Source: PALSA-607 sp963825425
Lineage (GTDB): Bacteria; Actinomycetota; Actinomycetes; Acidothermales; Acidothermaceae
Assembly (NCBI GenBank): GCA_963825425.1
Contig: CAWGTF010000011.1
Location: 124,001-188,000 of the forward strand
DNA: 64,000 bases
Direction of reading: 5' to 3'
The stretch's first letter is position 1, and the number at the start of each line of letters is the position of its first letter. The notes below the pieces were generated by a model. It did not search any database. It worked only from the letters and a program-made list of their open reading frames with translations, and had not been told where the DNA came from. Of the stretch, positions 36,559-45,839 are shown one piece after another. A program made the position numbers and the translations under genes.

Positions 36559-37650
36559 CTAGCCCGGCGCGGCCGTGGGGATGAGCCGAGGGTCGATCGC
36601 GAGGGTGTTAGCGTCCGCGGCATGCCCGAGAAGCGGCAGCCCAGCCCAGACCTCGATGGTCTTCAGAACCGAGTAGTGACTTTCGAAGCGCGGGTCAGAA
36701 ACGTTCGGGACGTACCGGCCGACAACCCAGGCAGCCATCAGACATGAAGAAGCTGATGACGCAGGCTCTGGGTTCAAGCAGTCCTCGCCGGTTGAGGCGT
36801 GCGAGCCACGGGCAACGCTGCCTTCGTCGAACGTCACAATGATCTCCAGAGCACCACTTAGGTAGTCAGGTGTGGTCTGGAGGAAGCGCAGCGTGCGCGA
36901 AAGGAACTCGTCGTAGGCGGTCAGTGTCGTGTCATGGCCATTGTCGATGTTGTCGGGAATGACAAAGCTCACCTTCGGCAGCTTGCCTGCTTGCGCGTCT
37001 GAGTAGAAGGCACCCTTCATCGTGCGCGAATTGCCAAGTGCGACATCGTTTGTAGCGCAGGAGGGCAGGTCGCGGTAGTAGACGGCAGGGTTGTGGCGGG
37101 CTACGTACTTGTAACGGATCTGCCCGGTGCTCGCCTTGTACTTGGTGCCGTCAACGGCACTACACGCTGTGGGCATGCTCTCGGCGTACGTCCGCCAGCC
37201 CGTTGCGCCATATGTCGCGGAGAGTTGACTGAACAGATTTGATCCGCTGATGAGGCTCGATGGTGACTGCGCACAATCGGCGTCGGCCGTGTTGGGAGGT
37301 TGGTCACACAACGCCCAGCTGGGATAGGTTCCCGAGGTCATGCCGATGTAGTTGGGTTCGCTGCCGTGGGTGATGGCGTGCATGTCGCGCAACGACCCAC
37401 ACTGCTTGCTGAGCACGGTCTGTTCAAACGACGCAGCGGTGCTATTGACGTCTGTTTGGCTCTCGTTCTCGCCGACGATCACCATCAGCTTCGTCGGAAG
37501 GGTTGCGGTTGTTCTATTGGTTTGGCAGAGCGCACCGCGCGGTGGTCGCCACTGCGCACCAAGAGTCCACCCGCCGATTGCCGATACGATCAAGAGTGCT
37601 AGCACGATGGGCAGGATCGCCGGCCGTCCCGCGATTCGATTCCGACGCAC
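36559..37650 (-). CDS. Secreted phosphoesterase (acid phosphatase/PLC-like family) 1
   Basis: A 363-residue exported protein with an N-terminal anchor (ILPIVLALLIVSAIGG). KLMVIVGENESQTD is the metal-binding opening of the alkaline-phosphatase-superfamily phosphoesterases (usually MENHS or MENKG). THGSEPNYIGMTSG holds the nucleophile region, and SFVIPDNIDNGHD and IIVTFDEGS supply later ligands. The paralogue at 43224-44354 has the more canonical WMENKG. It is convergent with the response regulator, 30 bp away. Substrate unknown. Confidence 0.78.
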   Translation of the reverse strand: MRRNRIAGRPAILPIVLALLIVSAIGGWTLGAQWRPPRGALCQTNRTTATLPTKLMVIVGENESQTDVNSTAASFEQTVLSKQCGSLRDMHAITHGSEPNYIGMTSGTYPSWALCDQPPNTADADCAQSPSSLISGSNLFSQLSATYGATGWRTYAESMPTACSAVDGTKYKASTGQIRYKYVARHNPAVYYRDLPSCATNDVALGNSRTMKGAFYSDAQAGKLPKVSFVIPDNIDNGHDTTLTAYDEFLSRTLRFLQTTPDYLSGALEIIVTFDEGSVARGSHASTGEDCLNPEPASSASSCLMAAWVVGRYVPNVSDPRFESHYSVLKTIEVWAGLPLLGHAADANTLAIDPRLIPTAAPG

Positions 37651-37846
37651 CTGTGCTCCTGTCGATTCGTTCCGTTAACCCCACCCGAGGCTACGTGGGT
37701 TTTGTGACAAGTCCGTGACGTGCTGGTGGAAGTCTCGCAAGCTGTTCTGAGACGTTCCGCCCAAGTACCCGCGGGATCGTCACGCGACCGCAAGGAACCT
37801 CTTGCATGCTGGTTGCACCGGTGCGCTCGTGGAAGGGAGCCAGTTC

Positions 37847-39154
37847 GTGGGTCGTGTGCGTCGCCAGCCGCCGCAGCTGCAGGCGCTGCCGAGAACCGAT
37901 CAGGCGCGCTGGTTATGGTTGCGACCACCGCCGGCCGCAACTGCGCTGGCCGGCTGGGCGCTGCTGCCGCTGCGATTGTTCCTCGGACTAACGTTCTGCT
38001 TCGCTGGCCTGCAGAAGTTGGCGAACCCGTCTTTTTTCCGTGCGTCCAATCCAGCCGGCATCCAGGCCCAGATGCTGGCTGCGTCACGCCGCAGCCCGAT
38101 TCATGCGCTCCTGACACCGCTCGCGCATCACGCCGTGCTGATTGGCACTGTCATTGCACTCGGCGAGGTCGCCATTGGTGTCGGGGCGCTTCTGGGTTTA
38201 CTCACGCGCATTGCGGCGCTTGGTGGCGCGCTGATCTCGTTGAACTTGTTCCTTGCGGTGAGCTTCCACACCAACCCGTACTACACCGGTTCGGACATCG
38301 TCTTCATATTTGCATGGCTGCCGCTCATCGCGAGCGGCGGTGGGCAGTTCTCTGCCGACGCGCTCATCGCGAATCTGGCGGCGGTGCGTCGATCGCGTCC
38401 CGCGTCCGTTCCTGTGCAGCTGCCCTTTGCGACCGTGCAGAACATCTGCGGCCATTACCACGGCGGGTGGTGCTTGGCGCGCCGTGACACCGCGTGCGCT
38501 CCCGTCGGGTGTCCGTTCATCGAACGTGAAGTCGAGAAGGCTGCGCATGTCGAGGCGGCTACGAATGTCGATATGGATCGGCGCCGTCTGGTCGCTGCAT
38601 TGACGCTTGGCACCGGAGCGGTTGCCGCCTTGGGGACGGGTGCGATCGCCGGTATCGGTCGGCTTCTGCATAGCTCTTCGCCCGCCGCAGCACGAGCACC
38701 CTCGATTGGGTCTGACCCGAGCGCGCCGGCGAGTTCCGTCGCGACCGCGACTGCGTCGTCGCCGACGGCTGGCTCGCCGTCCGCGTCGAACGCGTCCACT
38801 CCGTCACCCACCTCGACGCGCCCGACCACTGCCGCCGCGCATCCGCCGGGAACCAAGCTGGGCCCCGCGAGCGCCGTTCCGGTCGCGGGGGCGGCGACCT
38901 TCACCGATCCCGCGACCGGCGATCCCGCAATAGTGCTGCAACCTCGTACCGGCACCTTCCTGGCCTTCGACGCCGTGTGCCCGCACGCCGGCTGCACCGT
39001 CGAGTACGACCAGGGGAATGGGATCTTCGTCTGCCCGTGCCACGGTTCGCAGTTCAATGGCAAGACGGGCGCAGTCGAGGTTGGTCCGGCCAGTCAAGGA
39101 CTGGGAAAGATCAGCATCGCCAAAGGTTCCGATGGGCAGCTCTACGCGAAATAG
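37847..39154 (+). CDS. DoxX-like membrane domain fused to a Rieske [2Fe-2S] domain
   Basis: A 435-residue fusion. Residues about 30-185 form a four-helix DoxX/DoxD-like domain (LRLFLGLTFCFAGLQKLANP, ALGEVAIGVGALLGLLTRIA). A Cys-rich loop (ICGHYHGGWCLARRDTACAP) follows, then a helix (LTLGTGAVAALGTGAIAGIG) and a Ser/Thr/Pro linker. The Rieske domain has CPHAGC and CPCHGSQF, with both Cys/His pairs intact, so it should hold a cluster on the outer face. GTG 37847 was chosen for its GGAAGGGAG; an upstream TTG (37802) is open. DoxD is the thiosulfate:quinone oxidoreductase small subunit, so quinone or sulfur chemistry is possible. It ends 3 bp from the convergent FMN-binding gene. Confidence 0.82.
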   Translation: MGRVRRQPPQLQALPRTDQARWLWLRPPPAATALAGWALLPLRLFLGLTFCFAGLQKLANPSFFRASNPAGIQAQMLAASRRSPIHALLTPLAHHAVLIGTVIALGEVAIGVGALLGLLTRIAALGGALISLNLFLAVSFHTNPYYTGSDIVFIFAWLPLIASGGGQFSADALIANLAAVRRSRPASVPVQLPFATVQNICGHYHGGWCLARRDTACAPVGCPFIEREVEKAAHVEAATNVDMDRRRLVAALTLGTGAVAALGTGAIAGIGRLLHSSSPAAARAPSIGSDPSAPASSVATATASSPTAGSPSASNASTPSPTSTRPTTAAAHPPGTKLGPASAVPVAGAATFTDPATGDPAIVLQPRTGTFLAFDAVCPHAGCTVEYDQGNGIFVCPCHGSQFNGKTGAVEVGPASQGLGKISIAKGSDGQLYAK

Positions 39155-39157
39155 CGG

Positions 39158-39790
39158 CTATCGGTGGGCGGCGTCGAGAGCGGACTGAAGTGATCGCACG
39201 TAGCCGTCACTTGTGTAGGTCGCACCCGACACGGAGTTGATGTTCGCGCTTTGCGCCGCCAGGGTCTCGCTTTCGAGAATCGGCACGGCGTAGTTGTTGA
39301 TCTCGGCGTCGCGAGAACGACCCGACGGAAGTTGCACCGCGACCACCCCGGTAATGCGGCCAGCGGCATATGTGATCTTGATTTGAACCGGGCCGTACCG
39401 CGTCTGCGCGCTCGACCCGAGGAAGGTTCCACTCGCAGCCTTCGTTGTCGGTGCCGCGGACCGACTAGGCGCTTTCGGCTGCGCCGGCGCTTTCGGCTGC
39501 GTCGCTGTCTTGGTGGCTGTCGTAGCTGGTGTCCGAGTCGCGGATCCGTTGGTAGTCGGCGCAACCGGCTGCGTCGTCGGTTCACCCGATGCCACGGATA
39601 CGGTCGCGCTAGATGGTGCTGTCGAGTTGACGTTGGGTGAGGTAGCCGGCGGGTCGGAAACTGGCGGTTCGCTGGCGTTCAAGGGCGAGCTGAATGGTGG
39701 GCGGGCAACCCGCACCGGTGCAGACTTGAAGGCGAGCAACACGACGATGGCGGTCATGGTGCCGAGCGTCGAAAGGACTGCGCGTCTCAT
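39158..39790 (-). CDS. Membrane-anchored FMN-binding (flavinylation target) protein 1
   Basis: A 210-residue protein with an N-terminal anchor (LSTLGTMTAIVVLLAF), a long Thr/Pro/Ala linker and a C-terminal FMN_bind domain. In NSVSGATYTSDGYVRSL the Thr of SGAT is the residue that ApbE enzymes flavinylate. The domain begins TRYGPVQIKITYAAGRITGV. It sits outside the membrane and should shuttle electrons by covalent FMN. It is the third gene of a minus-strand set with the NOX-like flavocytochrome (16 bp upstream) and the b561-like gene. The paralogue at 50264-50758 shares the motif almost residue by residue. Confidence 0.9.
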   Translation of the reverse strand: MRRAVLSTLGTMTAIVVLLAFKSAPVRVARPPFSSPLNASEPPVSDPPATSPNVNSTAPSSATVSVASGEPTTQPVAPTTNGSATRTPATTATKTATQPKAPAQPKAPSRSAAPTTKAASGTFLGSSAQTRYGPVQIKITYAAGRITGVVAVQLPSGRSRDAEINNYAVPILESETLAAQSANINSVSGATYTSDGYVRSLQSALDAAHR

Positions 39791-39806
39791 GGCCGCGACT
39801 CGCGGG

Positions 39807-41132
39807 TCACAGCTCGAAGGATTCGTGGTGGATCCGGCGCCGCGGGACGCCGCACCGCCGCAGCGTGCGAATCGTCGCCTCGGTCATTGCGGGTGGTCCG
39901 CACAGATAGACGTCGTGATGTCGGACGTCGGGTATGGCCTTGGCGACGCGACCGGCCGACAGCGGGTCGCCGGGTCCGCCGCGCGGGCCGCTGAGGAAGT
40001 AGAGCCGATGGCCGCGACTCTCGGAGATGGCTTCGAGTTCGTCTTGGAAGACAACGTTCTCTGGCGAGCTCACGCGGTAGAGCAAGGTGATGTCTCCCGG
40101 ACCACCTGGAAGCGTCTCGAATAGCGTCCGGATCGGCGTGATGCCTACGCCGGCAGCTATCAGCAAGACCTTTCGCCGCTTCCTGCGCGCTGCGGTGAAT
40201 CCGCCGTACGGACCCTCGGCTAGCACCTTGGTCCCGACGCGAACGCCTGCGAGGTCGCTGCTGTGGTCGCCCAGTGCTTTCACGGTGATGCGGAGAAGCG
40301 CCGAAGTCGGCGGTGCCGACAAGGAGTATGGGTTGGCCGCCCACCAGTGCTCACGCGTCAGAAACCGCCACCGAAAGAACTGACCGGGTTGAGCCTCGAG
40401 TTCGTCGAGATGGTCGCCGGAGATGTAGACCGAAACGACTCCTGGCGCTTCGGTCGTCAGACCGACGACCCGCATGCGATGCCGCCACGCGCTTCGAATG
40501 GGACTGAAGAGCCGGTGCCAGATGAGGAGCGCGCCGATCACGACGTAGAAACTGCTCCATGCCAGCCGGGCGAGCGGATCAGAAATGAACTGCGCGCCGG
40601 TAGCAAGCTGGTGGCTGAACGACAAGCTCACGGCCAGGTACGTGTACAGATGCAGGTAGTGCCAGGTCTCGTAGCTCAATCGCCGCCGTGCCGCTCTCGC
40701 GGACACGGCCCCGACGAAGACGAGGAGGCCGGCTGCCACCGTGGCCATCGCCATGTCGGGGTAACTGCTGATCAGGCTGGCGGTCTGGTGAACCGGATTG
40801 GTATGCGCCGTGACGGCATATCCCCACACGATGAGCATGGCGTGGCAGACGACAAGGCTGACGGTGTACCGGCCACCGATGGCGTGCCAGCGGGCAAGTC
40901 GATCAGAACCGACACCGCGTTCGAACGCCGGAATTCGTGCCATCAGGAGGAGGACGATGCCGATCGTGTAACCAGCGAGCAAGCCGGTGATCCGGCCAGC
41001 GTTGGTGAGCCAATCACCCATGCCGTGCACATACGGAGTGCCGCGCCACCACAGAAGCAGCACCGCCATGGCGCCGAGCGCAACGCCGACAAGCACGACG
41101 TTGGGCGCAGCGCTCAGCGGCGTTGGGCTCAC
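39807..41132 (-). CDS. Ferric-reductase/NOX-type flavocytochrome with FAD and NAD(P)H domains
   Basis: A 441-residue protein. The membrane half has five or six helices with paired His for two b hemes (RWHAIGGRYTVSLVVCHA and TWHYLHLYTYLAVSLSFSH). The cytoplasmic half is an FNR-type reductase: flavin site NPYSLSAP, GPYGGF, pyridine-nucleotide site AAGVGITPIRTLFE and YLCGPPAM. It should carry NAD(P)H electrons across the membrane to outer acceptors such as the FMN-binding protein encoded 16 bp downstream. GTG at 41132 was chosen; the longer in-frame N-terminus is Arg-rich and not membrane-like. Confidence 0.88.
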   Translation of the reverse strand: MSPTPLSAAPNVVLVGVALGAMAVLLLWWRGTPYVHGMGDWLTNAGRITGLLAGYTIGIVLLLMARIPAFERGVGSDRLARWHAIGGRYTVSLVVCHAMLIVWGYAVTAHTNPVHQTASLISSYPDMAMATVAAGLLVFVGAVSARAARRRLSYETWHYLHLYTYLAVSLSFSHQLATGAQFISDPLARLAWSSFYVVIGALLIWHRLFSPIRSAWRHRMRVVGLTTEAPGVVSVYISGDHLDELEAQPGQFFRWRFLTREHWWAANPYSLSAPPTSALLRITVKALGDHSSDLAGVRVGTKVLAEGPYGGFTAARRKRRKVLLIAAGVGITPIRTLFETLPGGPGDITLLYRVSSPENVVFQDELEAISESRGHRLYFLSGPRGGPGDPLSAGRVAKAIPDVRHHDVYLCGPPAMTEATIRTLRRCGVPRRRIHHESFEL

Positions 41133-41206
41133 GTCGTGGGAGCGGCGCGCTGCCACGCCCTCGGGCCGTCGGCCCGCGGGGCGCCGGCGCGAGGGCCCGC
41201 AGCGTC

Positions 41207-41830
41207 TCAGGCACGGTGCCATCCGCCGATATGGCCGAGACCCCAGGCGCCGAGTAGGGCACCTGCGAGCACGGTGGCGGCGATGATCCATCGCCGGGCA
41301 ACGGCCATCGGCAATGAACGAGTCGATTGCGGAATCCAGTCACGTGGGGCGAGTTGGACCGTCTCGATGACGTGAGCGACAACGTGCACAGTCATGGCCG
41401 CGAACCACAGGACGAAGCTCGCCTTGTGGACCGTCAGCATCCGCTGTTGCCAGGATCCGGTGAAGAACAGCAACGCCACGCCGCTAGCGAGGAGCAGCAC
41501 GGTCGAGAGCACCACGACTGGACCGAGCGCGCGCAACACTGCGGGTGGCGGTCCCTTTTCCACGTACCCCGGCGCGCGCGTGTAGTAGCGGGTGAAGCGG
41601 TAGAGAGTGCTGCCGACCTTGAGAGCCACCGGCGGAATCAACGCGAACCCGATGTACACATGGGGGCGTAGCAGCGCGTGAATCGCGGGCAGCGTGAGGC
41701 CCTCCGCCGCCAGCAAGATCAGCAAGAGCACGGCCGCCGAGCTGGTCAGCCGTGCATTCCCTTCCACCCCCGTGGTACGGACGTCGACCCTCCTGGACGA
41801 ATCGACGGCCTCGTCCCTACGTAACTGCAT
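41207..41830 (-). CDS. Cytochrome b561-like four-helix membrane protein
   Basis: A 207-residue protein with four helices. His residues in the second and third helices (LLRPHVYIGFALIPPVALK and MLTVHKASFVLWFAAMTVH) fit heme b ligation. YRFTRYYTRAPGYVEKGPPP is a cytoplasmic loop seen in actinobacterial homologues. It is the first gene of the set with the NOX-like reductase (74 bp downstream) and FMN-binding protein 1. Its role is probably quinone or heme electron transfer in the membrane. Start ATG at 41830. Confidence 0.72.
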   Translation of the reverse strand: MQLRRDEAVDSSRRVDVRTTGVEGNARLTSSAAVLLLILLAAEGLTLPAIHALLRPHVYIGFALIPPVALKVGSTLYRFTRYYTRAPGYVEKGPPPAVLRALGPVVVLSTVLLLASGVALLFFTGSWQQRMLTVHKASFVLWFAAMTVHVVAHVIETVQLAPRDWIPQSTRSLPMAVARRWIIAATVLAGALLGAWGLGHIGGWHRA

Positions 41831-41962
41831 AACCGTGACGCTAGCGCCAGCGCCTTACAGTTGGATGAAGGTGGATTCGGACGAAGTGCTGGTCGCGCCA
41901 ATACCTGTCAGGCATCCGTAAGGTTGCGCGCGCGACGATTGATCTGTGCGAGTTCCGCAACA

Positions 41963-43227
41963 ATGAAGCCAGCCGCTCCGATTCGGCGCGCCCTGCGTGT
42001 TGCCCTCGCCGCGACGCTCGCTGTTGCGCTCTGCTACTTTGCGATCGTCGCGGGCATTGTGCTCTTCGTTTCGAAGAATTTGCTGCACGAAACAAGCACG
42101 CATATCGCTGCCCAACTGAGCAACGCCCAGCTACTCACCGACGAGCGAGGTGCGGTCGCGAGGCACCACCCTGCACGATGCTGATGATCCGCCCGTCTAC
42201 TTCTGGCAACTGAGCGCTAGCAAACGTCGTCACAGCTGCGAGCGCTGACGCCCCACAGCTTCCAGCCGGCCTGGTAGCGCTCTTGCCGGTGCTCCCGCGC
42301 ACCGCGTCGATCGACGGTCGTAGATTCTTGTTCGGCTCCCTACGCCGACCGGACGGGTCTCAGTTGATTGCTGCCGAGAGCCTCTTGCAGCAGTCACACG
42401 TGCGCAGTGTGCTCCTGACATCGGCGTTCGCAGTTTCGCCGTTTCTGCTGATCGGTGTCTTTGTGTGCGCGTTCGTTATTGGGCGCGCGGCGTCGAAACC
42501 GATCGAGCGAGCGCGACTGCGTCAGCTTGAGTTCACTGCCGATGCGTCTCACGAACTGCGCACGCCCTTGACCGTTGTCGAAGCTGAAGTCGGGCTCGCG
42601 TTGGCGACCGAGCGCACAGCGAGCGGCTATCGGGACGCGCTTCAACGCGTGTCCGGTGAGACGCAGCGGCTGCGTCGGATCGTCGAAGACATGATGTGGC
42701 TCGCGCGCTTCGACTCACATCCGCCTGCACCGGAGACCGCGATTGTTGACGTGACCACGGTCGCGCGGCAATGTGCCGACCGCTTCGCGCCGGTCGCGCA
42801 GTCGCGAAACCTCGAATTGACCGTCAATCTCACAGGGCCGGATCTCGCGCACGTAGCAGCCGCGCCGGAATGGGTTGACCGCCTGATCGGGGTTCTGCTC
42901 GACAACGCGACCCGCTATGCGAGTTCTCCTGGTCGTATCGCGGTCACTGTCGCATGCACGGCGAACCACGTGGCGCTGACGGTCGCCGATGACGGACCGG
43001 GGATTCCCGCCGCGGAGCGAGTGCGCCTGTTCGATCGGTTCCATCGAATCGATGAGACCGGCAGCGAGGGTGCTGGCCTCGGGCTCGCCATTGCCGACGC
43101 GATCGTGTCTTCCACGCATGGCCGCTGGACCGTCGGCGACTCCGACCTCGGCGGGGCTCGCCTGACGGTCACCTGGCCACGACATCGCGTAGCGACGTTG
43201 TCACGACTCGTGGCACCGCGCCTGTGA
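41963..43227 (+). CDS. Sensor histidine kinase 2, no adjacent regulator (frame-broken)
   Basis: The first helix is ALRVALAATLAVALCYFAIV, with a short outer domain (about 70-100 residues) and a second helix (SPFLLIGVFVCAFVIGRAAS). Phospho-His is in FTADASHELRTPLTVVEAE. ATP-site boxes are VLLDNATRYASS, VADDGPGIPAA and GAGLGLAIAD. At least two frame changes lie between about 42150 and 42290; a middle frame reads TTLHDADDPPVYFWQLSAS. No response regulator is adjacent. It may act through the OmpR-type regulator at 35848-36528. The start of the downstream phosphoesterase overlaps its stop. Confidence 0.82.
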
Positions 43228-44354
43228 ATGACTACCGCAGGGCTCGATGTGTCGTCCTGTCCGCGGGTCTGGTGCTGATGATCTCGGGCTGCACTGCGCA
43301 CCACCAATCTGCGGCGGCGCGCGCCAGTTCGATCGCTTCTGGGTCGGCACCGGTGCCAGTCGCGAGTTCTGCCGCAGGGGTGTCGCTGCCCGCGACGGTC
43401 GCAGCCTCGTCACCGGCGTTGCCGAATCCCACCTCAGCCGCGCCGAATCCCACGCCAGCCGTGCCGAATCCCACGCCAGCCGTGCCGAATCCCACGCCAG
43501 CCGCGCCGCGCCGGACCGCCAGTCCGGCGCCCCCGGTTGGTCCGACAGCGGGTCGCCCCTGCGGAGTCATCAGCCACGCGCACTACACCCACGTCCTGTG
43601 GATCTGGATGGAGAACAAGGGCTACGACTCTGTCGTCGGGAGCGGCAACGCGCCGTTTGAGAACTCACTCGCGAAGCAATGCGGATTGGCGACGAACGAC
43701 AACGGGGTCTCGCACCCGTCGCTACCGAACTACCTCGCCGCAACCGGCGGGTCGACGTTTGGAGTGACCGATGACGCAAGTCCGTCGGCACACAAGATCG
43801 GCGCCAACTCGATCTTCGAGCAGATCGGCAACGCCGGACTGACCTGGCGCTCGTATATGGAGTCGATGCCGAGCAACTGCGACACGTCGTCGAGTGGCGC
43901 GTACGCCGTGAAACACAACGCGGCGGCCTACTACATCAATGTTCGCGCGGCATGTGGTGTCAACGACGTGCCGCTCGCGGGAGCCCTCGATCGCGCGATA
44001 GCCGCGGGCAGCCTGCCCTCCTTCTCGTTCATCACGCCCAATCTGTGCAACGACACCCATGATTGCCCCGTGCAAGTCGGCGACGAGTGGCTCAAGACAT
44101 GGATTCCGAGGATTCTTGCCGGACCGAACTACGCGAGCGGAAACACGCTCGTGATTGTCACGTGGGACGAAGCTGAAGGATCGAGCAACCGCATTCCCAC
44201 CATCGTCATCGGCCCGAGCGTGCCGGTTGGCACGGTGGCCACGCAGCGCTTCGACCACTACGCGTTGCTGCGTACCACGGAAGACATCCTCGGCCTACCG
44301 CATCTGCAAGCCGCGGCCTCGGCACCGTCGATGGCCGGTGCATTCGGGCTCTAG
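43224..44354 (+). CDS. Lipoprotein phosphoesterase (acid phosphatase/PLC-like family) 2
   Basis: A 376-residue protein with lipobox MISGC, then a Pro/Ala/Thr-rich spacer made of four 7-residue repeats (PNPTxAx). The catalytic part starts HVLWIWMENKGYDSVVG. SHPSLPNYLAATGG contains the nucleophile Ser region, SFSFITPNLCNDTHDC and VIVTWDEAE hold further metal ligands, and FDHYALLRTTEDILGLP is the usual C-terminal His segment. This matches the secreted acid phosphatase group (AcpA/PLC superfamily). GTG at 43224 overlaps the kinase stop. Co-transcription with a kinase, as with its paralogue next to the first two-component pair, suggests linked regulation. Confidence 0.85.
   Translation: MNDYRRARCVVLSAGLVLMISGCTAHHQSAAARASSIASGSAPVPVASSAAGVSLPATVAASSPALPNPTSAAPNPTPAVPNPTPAVPNPTPAAPRRTASPAPPVGPTAGRPCGVISHAHYTHVLWIWMENKGYDSVVGSGNAPFENSLAKQCGLATNDNGVSHPSLPNYLAATGGSTFGVTDDASPSAHKIGANSIFEQIGNAGLTWRSYMESMPSNCDTSSSGAYAVKHNAAAYYINVRAACGVNDVPLAGALDRAIAAGSLPSFSFITPNLCNDTHDCPVQVGDEWLKTWIPRILAGPNYASGNTLVIVTWDEAEGSSNRIPTIVIGPSVPVGTVATQRFDHYALLRTTEDILGLPHLQAAASAPSMAGAFGL
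43422..43505. repeat. Four 21-bp in-frame tandem repeats
   Basis: The unit CCGAATCCCACGCCAGCCGTG is present four times (first copy with two changes, fourth with one), encoding PNPTSAA, PNPTPAV, PNPTPAV and PNPTPAA in the spacer of the lipoprotein phosphoesterase. Repeat number could vary without frame loss. Confidence 0.9.
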
Positions 44355-44566
44355 GCGGTAGTCAGCCGCAGCGCGAGCCTTGGGCAGGCAGCGATTGCTC
44401 GCTCGGCGTGATCACGCAAGGATGCAGGCACGGCCGGATCCGGTATCAGCGGGAATCCCCACTCGTCACGGCTCACTAACTCGGGCAGCAACTCCGCGCA
44501 CAGGCCTCGGCCGTCGCACGCAGTCCAGTCGACGACGAGTCGCGGCCGTGGCCTCGGCGTCTTCAT
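44351..44566 (-). CDS. Three-cysteine ferredoxin 2
   Basis: A 71-residue paralogue of the ferredoxin at 33506. ACDGRGLC (C-x5-C) and AACPRLAL give the three Cys. RLVVDWTACDGRG and DEWGFPLIPD align with RLIVNPAVCDGHG and DAWGFVGVE of copy 1. The ATG at 44566 overlaps the NuoF-like stop. It is the last gene of minus-strand redox operon 2, ending 4 bp into the convergent phosphoesterase. Confidence 0.87.
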   Translation of the reverse strand: MKTPRPRPRLVVDWTACDGRGLCAELLPELVSRDEWGFPLIPDPAVPASLRDHAERAIAACPRLALRLTTA

Positions 44567-45839
44567 CGAGTGACCGCAGTGGGCAGCACAACGTCGCCGG
44601 ACGTGCGACTGCAACGTCCCACACGGTGGAGCTCGACTTCAGCTGCGAACACCCGCAAGCCGCTACTAAGGAAGCGCATGCTCCCGTCCGGGTGGTGACA
44701 CGCGCCGCGACCCACGACCAAGCCCGCGAGCCGGCGCATCTCACCGACAGCGTGCTGATCGCCGCCCCTGAACGCCACGGACTTGAGTTGGTTCGCGATG
44801 CGCGGAAGCCCGTTCAAGCACGGCCCACATTGTCCGGCCGACTCCTGCGCGAGGTAGCTCATGACTCTGCTCATCTCCACCAGACCGCAGGTTCCCGCGC
44901 CGAGCGCAACCATGACGCCAGCGCCGGGCGAGGCGCCGAGCGGAGCCAGATCTGACCGCGACAGCTTCGCGGAGACGACTTCGTCGGCGGTCAACCAGGT
45001 GCCGTGATAGCCCCCGAGGAGGACGGCTTGAAGGCGTGTGGACGGCCCGCCAGCAAGAGCGAGGACGTCGGCCAAGGGCGTTCCGTGTCCGGCCTCCACG
45101 ATGCCGGGCGCCCGAACTGCACCGCCGACAGTGAGCAGCATCGTGCCTGGCGCCTCGACTGTGCCTGCGGCGCGGAACCACTCTGCGCCGCGTCGTGCGA
45201 TCAGCGCTAGCAACGCGAGCGTTTCAACGTTGCTCACCAGTGTCGGCCGGCCGCGCACGCCGCGTTCGGTGACTCTGACCGACTTGAAACGAGGCAGTCC
45301 TGTGCCGCCCGAGAGGTTGCTGACCACAGCCGTTTCTTCGCCTGAGATGAACGCGTCGGGTGCAGCGACTGTCGTGACGGAGACCCGGTCCAGTCCCGCG
45401 CGGCGCCGTTCGGCGAGCACATCGTCGAGGGTAGCTGATCGATAGCCGGTGGTTCACGTAGAGATAGGCGTCCGTCGCGTTCGTCGCCCGCGCGACAAGC
45501 TGCAAACCATCGAGCACAAGATGCGGACGCCGAGTGAGCAGCCACCGATCCTTCGCGCTCGCCGGCTCACCTTCCGCGCCGTTGCCAACCACGATCGCGC
45601 GGCCACGCGCTGCAATCACCGCTTCAAGCTTGCGATGCAAGGGGAAGCCGGCACCGCCGTGCCCGGTGAGACCGCTATCGGCAGCGAGCCGCACGACGGC
45701 GCGCGCATCCAGCGACGGAACAGCGCCATGCGCAAGGAGGTGAGTACGCAACTCACGTTGGGATGCGGACGACGGCCCCATCAGGGCGCCGCGCGCAGTG
45801 CCCTCTGGTCTGCACGTCTTCGTCGAACAGGATTGTCAT
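44563..45839 (-). CDS. NuoF/SLBB-domain flavoprotein 2 (frame-broken)
   Basis: Paralogue of the 32172 gene. The flavin site is GLTGHGGAGFPLHRKLEA, the nucleotide region NGAEGEPASAKDRWLL, and PDAFISGEETAVVSNLSGG and RGRPTLVSNVETLALLALI follow. The SLBB part is GGAVRAPGIVEAGHG. The cluster motif is ESAGQCGPCLNGL, again with Ala for the first Cys, plus GRGACHHPDG. Frame changes are near 45440 and 45790. The start ATG at 45839 was chosen because it overlaps the corrected stop of the upstream membrane gene (ATGA), giving MTILFDEDVQTRG. Confidence 0.8.

Noticed and set aside
41133..41206. GC-rich hairpin (CGGGCC-GTC-GGCCCG) as terminator between the b561-like and NOX-like genes
   Set aside because: No U-tract and the two genes appear to form one functional set; may simply be GC-rich spacer.
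43422..43505. CRISPR array
   Set aside because: The repeats are contiguous 21-bp in-frame units with no spacers and encode a protein linker.
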